A DNA stretch of 64,000 bases, from NCBI GenBank assembly GCA_008477525.1, contig SPDT01000006.1, positions 833,501 to 897,500 of the forward strand, given 5' to 3'. This document shows positions 22,249 through 33,036 of this stretch, piece by piece; positions within the stretch are counted from its first letter, which is position 1, and each line of letters begins with the position of its first letter. The stretch comes from Hypomyces perniciosus. Taxonomy: Eukaryota; Ascomycota; Sordariomycetes; Hypocreales; Hypocreaceae. A program made the position numbers and the translations under genes. The notes under the pieces were generated by a model. It was not told where the DNA came from, made no database searches, and saw nothing but the letters and a program-made list of their open reading frames with translations.

Positions 22249-23705
22249 ATGGGCTCTATCAAGACGCCGTCCAAAAAGGGACGCTCCCCAGCCAAAGACC
22301 GGCATTCCCCCTCCAAGACTTTGAAGGTCGAACAGTCTCCAGCTTCATCGGCTGGTACTGGAAGCCCTGAGAAGAAGGAGACGCCACGAGATGCCACCTA
22401 CAGTCATCGTCTCCCTACTGAGGAGCAACGCAAGGGAAATGGTAGAGTCCCAGGACGCAGCCTCATCATGTGGGGTCGTAAGTTCAATTCTCCCAAGTTT
22501 GTTCATGGTGTTCAATTCACCAATACCAATCTTCTTCTACCAGGTCCTCGCATGGCGGAGAAACTCCTTCTCCATATTCACTATGAATGCTCTCGCCACA
22601 GGATCAACATTCCTTGGGACGCCATCGCACATCGACTTCACCCTGGTTCCTCGGGTGCAGCGGTGATGCAGCACGTCAATCGACTTCGCAAGGAGCTCCT
22701 CTCCGAAGGACACTTGGTCCCTCCGGTTGCACAAAAGTCGTCCTCGTCCGGATCACAGGCTGACCCCAACATCCGAGGATACGTTCGAAAGGAACTAGAT
22801 GGTGATGACCAAGAGACCACCCGTGCTGTCAAGTTCGATGAAAAATGGGAGGATCCTAGACACAACCTTCCGGGTTCGTTTGATGATAATGATGAAGAGC
22901 AACAGGCTTACAACGAGATGGATGCTGCTCCTTCTGAGGAGGATGTTGAAATTCCGGACACGCCGACGCCCATTCGGCGAGTGCCTCGAGGTCCCATCAG
23001 TATCCCGCAATACAACATGCGGCCAGTCCCCAACCCTGCCAGCCGTGATGGCATTGCAAACCCGGGCTTCACTCTTGGCAACAATGAAGTAAGTTGCTCC
23101 TATCATCCCTTCGTTAGCAAGGTATTGACAGAGAATAGGTCACACCACCTCGAGACGCAAATGTCTTCGCTACTCCCCGTGGTCCAACCTGGTATGACAC
23201 TGCAGATGAATACTATCCATTCGATGAAAGACCCCTATTTACGCACGGCGGGTATTCGGAAGGACGGCATGGTGTTAAACGCCGTGCCGCTCTGCATGAA
23301 CCCATCGACTCTCGTTTCCGAGGATACCCCTACTATCATCATCCCCCTCACGATGGAATTTTCCATCCAGGCCTTTACGGCGTTGGTCCACATGGCCCCC
23401 ATGACTACCCCCATCACCCTATGGGTCCCTCGATGCCTCCTCGGACTCCATATCACGGTTTTGATAGACGGGATACCAGGGCCCCGTCGACACCCAAGGA
23501 TCAAGAGACGACGCCCACTCAACCCAAGGCTATGCCACCCACCGAGAAGCATGAGATACTGAAGTCGGAGCCTGAGAGCGCCAAGAGAGTTTGTGTGGAG
23601 GAGCTCCCGGTGAGTAATGCGAGCTCCCCAAAGCGACAAGCAGCTGATGGTCGGAACCTTTCTGAAGATGGGGCCATCAACCCTGAGTTACGTGCCAGCA
23701 ACTGA
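22249..23705 (+). CDS. larger Myb/SANT-like protein J (array member 10)
   Basis: Exons 22249..22477, 22544..23088 and 23139..23705 give 446 residues. The N terminus is a basic SPSK/TPSKK-rich region. Residues 77-140 form a helical module: RMAEKLLLHIHYEC, INIPWDAIAHRL, then SSGAAVMQHVNRLRKELL. Its last helix is close to the QHxxKLRK helix of the minus-strand members. The remainder is Pro/His/Tyr-rich and low in complexity (HHPPHDG, PHDYPHHPMG), ending with a short basic SSPKRQA. Intron 1 is 66 bases, a multiple of three without a stop, so retaining it would insert 22 residues just before the module. A nuclear DNA-binding role is inferred. Confidence 0.7.
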
Positions 23706-24652
23706 ATTCGACGACTCGGGACTCGACCTATTCGTCACACATGTTTATGAAGATGGTGCCTGGTAACTTATATTGCTTCTTGTTTTTTTTTTATCATGTG
23801 GTGGAGGGAAGCCTTCCTCGTGAGCAATATTGATTCGACAAACGTTCGAACAATTGGTTTCTGTCTTTCATTGTTTTCAGCAACGGTTTTTGAGACGTTG
23901 CTTTGTTTCTTCTATGTGCATTGATACTGATTTGAACTCCCGCATTTACCGGTTGAGATTCAGGACAAAGGAAGATGGCCTTTTACAGTCCTGGGCACAA
24001 TGAACTCGAGGTATGGGCGGAGGACAGGCCACGAGGATAAGTAGATGACGAACTGGCTTCTTTTATGTGTACAACAGTACAAATACGAGTTGAGAATTGC
24101 AGATGTCAGACAACGGAGGAATTCAAGGCATGACTCTTGCGACATGCATGGCACAGGAAGGAGGTTGTGCTAGCATTTGTGTTCGGCTCTATTAGTTGAA
24201 CGCCTAGATGAATTCACTCTCACCAAACCATTCTCGGTAATTGTGTACACACAATGAAGTATTAGAACAGAGTGTCGTAAAACGATGAAAATTCACAGAA
24301 GCATTAATAATTCAATTCCACTATCATCATCAACAGCGGAATACCTAGAGTCCACTTCGCTCTAATGGTAATAGAAGAAACCTCTCCACAGATTCGGCTG
24401 GAAGAGGGTAGAAAAGCTCTCAAGGCGACACTAACCCATTCTCGGGTTGGCTCGGCACTGAGTCCCCATGTTTAACCGATAGTCCGCGACAATTTTTTTG
24501 GGGCGCCGCAAGCTTCTCTCCAATTGCCATTCCGAACCACCTCATCTGCCATCTTTTTCTTCAACTCCCCGAAGAGCTTGTGAAGCGGGCACGGTCTCTT
24601 TTCTCCCTTTTCCGCCTTGTGATACCCTTTATTCTCCTTCGATCCAGACAAA
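23706..24652 (+). other. intergenic DNA upstream of HSP60
   Basis: No gene seen. It holds the 3' UTR of member J and the HSP60 promoter. I looked for clean NTTCNNGAANNTTC heat-shock elements upstream of 24653 and saw no convincing triple repeat. Confidence 0.4.
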
Positions 24653-26518
24653 ATGCAGCGCGCATTGAGCTCCCGCGCCAGGGCCTCGGCTCTGTCCGCT
24701 TACAAGTACCGATCTGGCGCCAGCCTCGGCCAACAGTTGCGGTTTGCGCACAAGGTGAGACGACCAATTGAGCTGGAATGATGAAGACTCGATCGAATGC
24801 GCTAACGGCTTAAAAATAGGAACTGAAGTTTGGTGTTGAGGGCCGCGCCGCTCTTCTGGCTGGTGTCGACACTCTGGCCAGGGCCGTTGCCACAACTCTC
24901 GGACCCAAGGGCCGAAATGTCCTGATCGAGTCCAGCTTCGGCTCCCCCAAGATCACCAAGGGTAGGTTGGAAGAGATCATTTGTTGTACTGTTGTGTTGC
25001 TAAATCGTCTCCTCAGATGGTGTAACGGTCGCAAAGGCCGTCACCTTGAAGGACAAGTTCGAGAACCTTGGTGCCAAGTTATTACAAGATGTCGCCTCCA
25101 AGACCAACGAGGTCGCTGGCGACGGTACCACCACTGCCACCGTTCTGGGCCGCGCCATCTTCTCCGAGACTGTCAAGAATGTTGCTGCCGGCTGCAACCC
25201 GATGGACCTGCGACGGGGTATCCAGGCCGCTGTTGAGGCCGTGGTGGATTTCCTCCAGAAGAACACCCGGGATATCACGACCAGCGAGGAGATTGCTCAA
25301 GTCGCCACCATCAGCGCCAACGGCGACCACCACGTTGGGAAGATGATTGCCAACGCCATGGAGAAGGTCGGAAAGGAGGGTGTCATCACCGTCAAGGAGG
25401 GCAAGACCCTTCATGACGAGCTTGAGGTCACCGAGGGTATGCGATTCGATCGTGGCTATGTTTCTCCCTACTTCATCACCGATGCCAAGTCCGGCAAGGT
25501 CGAATTTGAGAACCCTTTGATCCTCCTCTCCGAGAGGAAGATCTCTGCCGTCCAGGACATCATCCCCGCTCTCGAGGCCTCCACTCAGCTGCGCCGACCT
25601 CTTGTTATCATTGCTGAGGACATTGACGGCGAGGCTCTCGCTGTCTGCATTCTGAACAAGCTCCGAGGACAGCTCCAGGTTGCCGCTGTCAAGGCCCCCG
25701 GATTCGGTGACAACCGAAAGTCCATCCTCGGTGATCTTGGTGTTCTGACCAACGGCACTGTTTTCAGCGATGAGCTTGACATTAAGCTTGAGAAGGCTAC
25801 CCCCGACATGCTCGGATCCACCGGCTCCATCACCATCACCAAGGAGGACACCATCATTCTTAACGGTGAAGGCAGCAAGGATTCTATTGCCCAGCGATGC
25901 GAGCAGATCCGTGGCGTCATTGCTGACCCCACCACCTCTGAGTACGAGAAGGAGAAGCTTCAGGAGCGTCTGGCTAAGCTGTCTGGTGGTGTCGCTGTCA
26001 TCAAGGTTGGCGGCTCTTCCGAGGTTGAGGTCGGCGAAAAGAAGGACCGATTCGTCGATGCTTTGAACGCTACCCGTGCTGCCGTTGAGGAAGGTATCCT
26101 GCCTGGTGGTGGTACTGCCCTGATCAAGGCCTCCTCCCAGGCTCTTAACGATGTCAAGGCTGCCAACTTCGACCAGCAGCTCGGCATCACCATTGTCAAG
26201 AACGCCATTACCCGACCTGCCCGGACCATTATCGAGAACGCTGGCTTGGAGGGCTCCGTTGTTGTTGGCAAGCTCACTGACGAGTTCGCCACCGACTTCA
26301 ACAAGGGCTTCGACAGCTCCAAGGGTGAGTACGTCGACATGATCCAGGCCGGTATCCTTGACCCGCTCAAGGTTGTCCGCACTGGTCTCATCGACGCTAG
26401 CGGTGTTGCCTCATTGCTGGGTACGACCGAGGTGGCTATTGTTGAGGCCGCTGAGGAGAAGTCTGGCCCTCCCATGGGCGGCATGGGTGGCATGGGAGGA
26501 ATGGGCGGCATGATGTAA
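24653..26518 (+). CDS. hsp60: mitochondrial chaperonin HSP60
   Basis: Exons 24653..24754, 24820..24961 and 25017..26518 give 581 residues, the usual fungal length. Exon 1 encodes an Arg/Ser/Ala-rich presequence of about 34 residues for matrix import. Mature features include [18 protein letters not shown], the TLGPKGRNV loop, the nucleotide-binding [10 protein letters not shown], the cpn60 signature [15 protein letters not shown] and the Gly-Gly-Met-rich C-terminal tail. HSP60 forms the heptameric folding chamber of the mitochondrial matrix with HSP10. Codon use is strongly biased to C-ending codons, as in highly expressed genes. Intron 2 splits an Asp codon in the conserved KDGVTVAK segment, confirming the join. 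Confidence 0.98.
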
Positions 26519-27298
26519 GATGATTACGACGTTGTATAAAACAAAAAATGACTGGGCATGGATTCGGTGTTTTTACTAGAAGGATGGTTCATGTGGCCTA
26601 CGAATCTCCCCTCTCTCTCTGTTCTGTCTATCTCTCTATGTCCCTCCCTTATGCTTGACTCATGATCTTCGCGGAAGCTGAAGATGTCCAAGCAAAAAGT
26701 CAGAAGCTCATGTACTGTATAGTAGCACGCTGGCCATGTACAACAACAACTGGAAAAAAAAAGAATAATAAATAACGATTGACCCGTTTTCACCAGGCAG
26801 ATTCACCAGGCAGATGGATGATCACCAATGCTTGATGCCTTGAGGCAGCCAGTTAACGTTGCTGGAGGTTGATGCCTTGAAGAACACCCCCATCAATGAC
26901 ACCATAGCGTATCGTATCAGAGGAGAGAGAGGCGGTCACGTGCAAGCTTGGTATCCCCCCAGTGGATCGACCCCACCCGGAAGACGTGGACGGAGATTCG
27001 AGAGGCAGCTTTTCGCCCTTCTCGACAAAAAGCACCCCGCCTCGCCTTGCCTTGCCTCGCCTCTGCTAGACTGAGCCATCTTTGTTGCTTTCTTGCATCG
27101 CAACCGCTGGACGTTGCCGTTATCACACACACGCCTTTTTGTTAGTTGCTTTCGCTCTATCTCTGTGTTGCCTTGTTGCTCTGGTGCAGCTTGCAAACGC
27201 GCTTTGAACGATATCTCCCTCATTGCTAACTCAGGAGTTGTGTCTCAGCCCATTCTCCCGTCATCACCCCTCCTTTTTAGACACGACCGATCGCAACC
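26519..27298 (+). other. HSP60 3' region and cofilin promoter
   Basis: No gene seen. A duplicated 11-mer (caccaggcaga) occurs at about 26791-26814. Overlapping ORFs on both strands at 26917..27223 are compositional. Confidence 0.4.
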
Positions 27299-28240
27299 AT
27301 GGTGAGTTTCCCCCTCCTGAGTTTTACAGTCGTAGACGCTTCAAACACTGACACCTTGGGCCGCGTCCATAGTCTCAATCCGGGTTTGTCCTCCTCGCCG
27401 TGTTTTCCACTCATTGCCCCCTGCGTGGGTCCCCCTTGTCAGCTGTCTTGACGGCCGAGATGCGGACGACAACGGAGCTCTTGCTTGCTTGCTTGCTTGC
27501 TTGCTAGAAAAGAAGAAGAAAACCAACGTGTGAAATAAAGACAAAGACAAAGACTAATAACAAGCTTCCCTTTTTAGAGCAAAGGTTTCGTCGCAGGTCT
27601 CAGAGGAGTTCCAGAAGCTCAAGCGAAGCAATGACAAGAACCGACTCCTGAGATACGTCATCTTCAAGCTGTCCGATGACTACTCGCACATCGAGGTCGA
27701 GCACGCCGAACCGGACAATGACTGGGAGAACTTCCGCCAGAAGCTCCTCAACGCTACCGCCAAGAGCAAGTCGGTTTGTCTCACCTACCTGCCAAGAAAA
27801 AAAAGAGGTCAACCCCAGCCATCATGACGAAGCTAATAGAGGGGTTACACTAGGGCGCCGTTGGCAAGGGTCCCCGGTACGCTGTCTACGACTTCGGCTT
27901 CAAGTTCGATGGCCGAGATGTGTATGTACACGCCTCATCGCTCACCAAAAGCACCATTCGTCGTTAACAGATCTTCTCCAGAAACAAGATTATCCTCATC
28001 GCCTGGTCTCCCGATGACGCCGGTGTTCATGTGCGTAGACGAACCACCCGACAACCACCTTGAGCCCCCTCATTTTTTTTACTAACATCCAAATCACAGC
28101 CCAAGATGATCTATGCCGCCTCCAAGGAGGCCCTCAAGCGATCTCTGGAGGGTTTCGCATATGAGCTGCAGGCCAACGACTCGGATGACCTCGAGTACGA
28201 ATCCATCCACGCTGCCGTCCTCGCCAAGATGAACGCATAA
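27299..28240 (+). CDS. cof1: cofilin (actin-depolymerising factor)
   Basis: Six exons, 27299..27301, 27373..27383, 27578..27773, 27854..27921, 27982..28030 and 28100..28240, encode 155 residues. Exon 1 is only the ATG and exon 2 only 11 bases; together with exon 3 they give MSQSGAKVSSQVSEEF, a standard ADF/cofilin N terminus with Ser after Met. Later segments RYVIFKLSDDYSHIEVE, GKGPRYAVYDF, the actin-binding [25 protein letters not shown] helix region and the ELQANDSDDLEY end are typical. Cofilin severs and depolymerises F-actin and is needed for growth and cytokinesis. Intron 2 contains a TTGC repeat at 27481..27504. Confidence 0.95.
27481..27504 (+). repeat. TTGC microsatellite in cofilin intron 2
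   Basis: Six perfect TTGC units inside the second intron of the cofilin gene. It is noncoding and a likely length polymorphism. Confidence 0.9.
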
Positions 28241-28572
28241 GCGGTCGCAACCCCATAATTTTCATTTCATGTAGGGATAACCGCAAAAGGAGCAAACAAG
28301 GGGACGGAAAGGGGGCCGCCATCGCCCGTGTTCCCTTCCCGTTCGAATGGGGGCCCATTTATTTATCCTCGGTGGAAAGGCATGGATTTTCCAGATATGC
28401 TAGCGCTGATGATATACCGTATCAAAGGAACAAAAAGAGAAACGACATCATTTTACTGGATGTGAGAAGAACGAACGCACCGGTGATTTTTAAGTGCTGC
28501 ATGGATGAAATGAAATATGCTGCTAGAAGGGAGACAGAGAAGGAGAATGATATTATTATTTACTTGGTCATA

Positions 28573-29253
28573 TCATGAGCTTGATCTGCTTGCTTGCCAA
28601 CTAGACTTGAATAGACTCGACAGCTCCTCAGCCTTAGTCTGGCTCTTGAGCCGCTGCGTCAGGAAGCCATTAAGATCAGCCCAGAAGGCATCAGACTCCA
28701 ACTCGACATCCACTCCTCCACTCGTCTCCCCCTCCTCCGTAGTCTTCTCCGGCAAAATCGCCGCCGCACCACCAATCACCATAACAGAGAACTCAATAGC
28801 CGTATCCGTCTCGCCGACCAGCTCCTTGAGGACTTTGCTATCCTGCACAGGTCGCTTGTTGTGCAGCACCTTCATCTTCTCAACCGGTATCCTGGTCTGG
28901 CTCGACACAGCGGCTTTGATGTCCAGGATGGACGTGTTGGGCAGTTGGCTGGAGAGCTTGATGTCGAGGGGCGGGTTCCGCAGGGACTTGAGCGTGACGG
29001 TGAGACTGCGCTCTTGGCCTGGGGCGGTGCGGGAGGAGGGCTTGCTCATGGGAGTGGGCATGCGAGGGAGGATATACTGTGAAGCTTCATATTAGTAGGG
29101 TTACTTCCCGTGGTGGAGAGGAGAGGAGAGGGGGAGGCGTACGGGTGGGCGTGAGGGGAAGTTTTTGGGGTCCTCGACATGGTCGGGAGATAGTTTGATA
29201 GGCCGTGAGTCGAGCGACGTGAGGAACGTCTTTGCGAAAGCGACTTCGGCCAT
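28573..29253 (-). CDS. get5: GET complex subunit Get5/Mdy2 (ubiquitin-like)
   Basis: Exons 29143..29253 and 28573..29076 give 204 residues. The N-terminal 45 residues (AEVAFAKTFLTSLDSR through YILPRMP) match the Get4-binding segment. Residues 58-130 are a ubiquitin-like domain (LTVTLKSLRNPPLDIKL, ILDIKAAVSSQT, KVLHNKRPV). The C-terminal FWADLNGFLTQRL helix region matches the homodimerisation domain. Get5 bridges Get4 and Sgt2 in handing tail-anchored proteins to Get3 for ER insertion. It is convergent with cofilin, with only 332 bases between the two stops. The start at 29253 opens directly into the conserved N-terminal segment. Confidence 0.88.
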
Positions 29254-29994
29254 CTTGGAGGATTTGGTCGTGATGTCGTGGGTGCTTCGAGACTCGAGGT
29301 GGGGTGATGCAGCTTTGTCAGAGGTTCTTGGGTGGGATTCGAGAGCTTTTGCTGATGATATTCGGTGGCCTTGAGAATCGTACGGACGATATCCTACGCG
29401 GGTTCTTGAAGAAAGGCCTTGTAAAATGCTCTGTTGACCGTGAAGCTCAATGCAGTGCTGCCTCAGCTTCGTTGGTGACGAGCTGATAGGGAGTTGACAG
29501 ACGCAATCACGTGGGGTTGTTGATTGACAAAGGGCCCCACTATTGCTTGTACGTACCTAAATGGCGAACCACTTTACTTCGTACTTGGAGATCACAGAAT
29601 CAAACCTGCGAACAAACATCTCTTCCAACGCCGTACTAATGATATTCATATACAGATCATGTCGCATTTCTGTCATCTCGTCGTTACCCTCCCAGTGCTT
29701 CGCGCACCGTAGCCGTTTTCTCTATCACAATGTCCCAAATACGCCGAGTCATAAACACATCGTCAAACCCCGACGATGACTTCTCATGAGCCAAACAAAT
29801 CCTCCTCCAACCAGAAATCAAACAAACACAACCAATTGACAACTCCCCTATAAGCCCTTCCAGGCGTTGCCCAATGGCCCTATTAGTACAGGGCAACTGC
29901 ATGCCAAAGAGGCAGTTCCCGACCATAAACGCAAAGCATTAAAATCGAAATAATCATAGCAAGCCCCTCAGAGGTCTAGGAACCTTCGGTGGCA
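29254..29994. other. GET5 promoter and BYR4 3' region
   Basis: No gene supported. Short overlapping ORFs only. Confidence 0.4.
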
Positions 29995-32900
29995 TCAACT
30001 CCGCTGGTCGGAGCTCGACATTGCCAGTTCGTCGAACTGGGAAACAAGCTCACGAATTGTCCATCTCCAGGCATCGCGGTCTCGCGGGCCCCGGTCCACC
30101 CATTTCTCGCATTTCTTTCGCCACCGTTCTTCCTCTTCACGTTGTCTTCGAATGAATTCAGGTCCGACATCGAACTCCTCTCCCACCAGCCAGTCATCTT
30201 TAATGTCGCTGGTGCGGCCTTCGCGGTCGTCTTCCGCAGGGTTATCCTCCAGATCCGGAATGTCCTTGAAAACATCTTCCTCTTCATCAAAGGCGTTGAA
30301 GCCATCCAAGCTATCAGTAGCTTCAGACTTGGACATGTTCTGGGCCCCCAGCTTCAACCAGCACATGTTTTGCGGGTCAAACACCATGCCGCCCACCACT
30401 TGCACCCCTTTAGTTGCACTAATGTTGGTAATCAGAGCAGGACGTGGTGTCATCATCTCCTTATCTCGAGTCAAATGAGGGGGGACAGAAGTTGTCGATG
30501 GTGTTGAGGCAGCGGCTTCAAAAGCATTGAGCGCATTCTCATTTCCTTCCCAACGATATGTTTCGGCATTGTAAAACATCCCATTGACCACTGGAAACAA
30601 TTAGCTATGTTATCAAGGATTCTCGTTCCAAGGCGGGAATCTACCTTTGGACTCCTTGCCGCCACTCAGATTTGAGATGAGGTGCGGCTTCAGCTGCTGC
30701 GGGCGCTTGGATTTCTTGGATCGAATCGTTTGTGGCATATGGGCTTGTTGATGAAGGTTGCTTCGAGTTGAAGCCCGTTGTGCCGAGACAGATGCCAGAT
30801 GTCCACCGCTTGGTGTTCGATGTGCCAGAGACGTTTCACGTGCTATGCGGCTTGCTGCTGTATCCCGCGCAAAGCTAGGGGTATAAGTATTTCTCCCTGG
30901 TGTTTGCGAACTCCATGGCGAGGGTGTCATAGTCCTGTCCGGTTGAATGGTCTGTGTAATTCTGCGCAACGATGCCTTGGGAGCGTTGGTGCTGGGCTGC
31001 TTCAGGAACCGGCTCTCCGTCTCCTTTGATGTCGGTAGATCGTCAAAGCCATCCAGCTCATGACCATCACCGAACTGTTTTTTGCTCTTCGGCTTGCTCA
31101 AGCGCTCCCACGTATCCGCTGCAACCTTATACCGGTGCGGACTAGGGGAACGTAAGCCTGCTCTTGAGAAAGACCGAGAGATGGGTCGGGCATCTATGGC
31201 GTTATCAGAATCATGGCGACGGAACTGTCTCAAAGCCTTGGAGGCTATATGCTGCGACTGTGATTGAGACGCCCCTGCAGGTAAAAATGGCAAAGGGTTC
31301 TTCCTCGTCTGCCCAGGGCTCTCGTTTGCAGATCGATGGCGCTCCACTGGAGTCTTCGGTCGTATACCCGCTTGGGGACGGCTGCTGTCCGTTCTGGAGG
31401 GCGGTCTATCAGGCCTTGAAGCCAACGGCTTCGGGGGAGAGTTCAGAGCCCTGACTCCTGGCAAAGAACGCTTCTGCCTAAGAAGCTGTGTGCTTGTCGT
31501 AGACGGCTCACCTCGGAGAGAAGAGAAAGAAGATCTGGCGGTAATCTCTCCTCTGCGCGGAGTTGGGGGCATGGATAGGCCGGAAGAAGGAGTCGTAGGC
31601 GTTGGAAGACTCGCGACTGATGATTGGGCCGAATGACCCAGACGCGATGGTGGCCGGCGAATTCGTTGAGGTATGGGGTCGCCGCTCTCGGACACAGGCT
31701 CCAGAGACGTTGAGTGGGATCGCTCATGGTTGAGCCGCGGTATCCGGGTTTTCGGTACCATGGGCTTGTTGGAGAATGTCAAAGATACAGCCGTCTTTGG
31801 ACGGGCTGGGCTATCTGATCGATTGTCCCTGATTTTGACGTTTCGATGGAGTGTGAGCTTTCCCGATTCAAAAACGTCCCCATCTCCAATATCAAGGCCT
31901 TCAAGGAAGTCTTGTCGCTCTGTCTCTGGAGAAGCAAGTCTTTGAGGGGGAATTGGAGAGATAGGCTCCTCTGGGATCTGGTCTGGTTGGGGGCTCCTCT
32001 TCCGCTGCTGAAGCCTCTCCTGGAAGTTGACTGGGCCAGGGGGCAGCACAAGACCATCAAAAGTCTCATCTTCACTCTCTGCTGTGAAGGAGCTTGAGAG
32101 GCTAGGACTCAGAGCTGAGACTGAGGAGCTCCGATTGGATCTTCCATCTCGACGAGTGCCACCATACCTGGTGCCAAGGCTGCTGCCCTCGCCCCAGTCC
32201 AAGTCGTCAGACTGCGACTGTGGTGTCTTTGGGATATCTCTCCTAGTCGATAGCTTTAATTTCCCATCAGATGGGAGTTCCAGGTCCTTCTCGAAATCAT
32301 CATCTGGTTCCTTTAGCTCCTCAGGTTTTTGGGGTGTCGGGGGTGTAATGAAGGATACGGGTCGAGGCGGCTGGCGGCTTTTGCACACCTTGATTGTGTC
32401 TACATCGTCACTAAAAAAGTCATCGTCGTCTTCTGTGTCCCTAAACTTGTCCAAGCTGAGGGCTGATGATAAAGCGCTGATGTTGGACACCGTGGAGCTC
32501 CTTCGGTTGTTCTGACTAATGACATGTGTGAACTTGGTAGCTTTCTTCGGGCTACCTTGCAACGAGCCACCACTAACTTGTCGAAGAGTCTCGGGAAACT
32601 CAGTCTGGTTCTGTAACTTTATTTGAAGTCCTTGGGGTGCATCTGGCAGCTCCAGATCATTCTCCCAATCTTCTTGAATAATCTTGCGTATTTTCCTCCC
32701 TCCTAATCTCTTGATGGTGCCTCCGGTCAAGGCAGAGGATGGGACGTTCTTCGGTAAAGGTATGCCGGCCCTTTCAGCAGCAGCTATGGCCGCCATTGTC
32801 GATCTCTCGTCGTCTCCGGGGATGTGAACGTGCTGCTCTTCCCCATGTGGCGAGTCAATATCTGAGCGCAGTGAGACGTGGGATGAAGTGGAATCGCGTC

Positions 32901-33036
32901 TACGCGGTGGTACGTTATGAGCTGTTGTGGAGGATCGAAGGTTTAGCTCATCGCCCTCCACCAGAAAGTCGTCATCATCCCAATTCTCAATATCGTTCTC
33001 CATCGGTTGGTGGGGCTTCAGTCGTAGCGTCTCCAT
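29995..33036 (-). CDS. byr4: Byr4/Bfa1-type cytokinesis regulator
   Basis: Exons 30645..33036 and 29995..30590 (54-base intron) give 995 residues. The N terminus has NDIENWDDDDFLVEGDEL, the acidic Trp-containing start of Byr4 relatives. The next 700 residues are low in complexity, Ser/Pro/Arg-rich and full of Ser-Pro sites. The conserved C-terminal part holds two related elements, VVNGMFYNAETYRW and VVGGMVFDPQNMCW, followed by DVFKDIPDLED. Byr4 with Cdc16 (Bfa1 with Bub2 in yeast) forms the GTPase-activating complex that restrains Spg1/Tem1 and the septation/mitotic-exit network at spindle poles. An upstream in-frame ATG at 33123 is possible, but the one at 33036 fits the conserved start. Confidence 0.85.

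Noticed and set aside
24360..24652. Heat-shock elements upstream of HSP60
   Set aside because: Scattered TTC and GAA words are present, but no properly spaced triple was seen.
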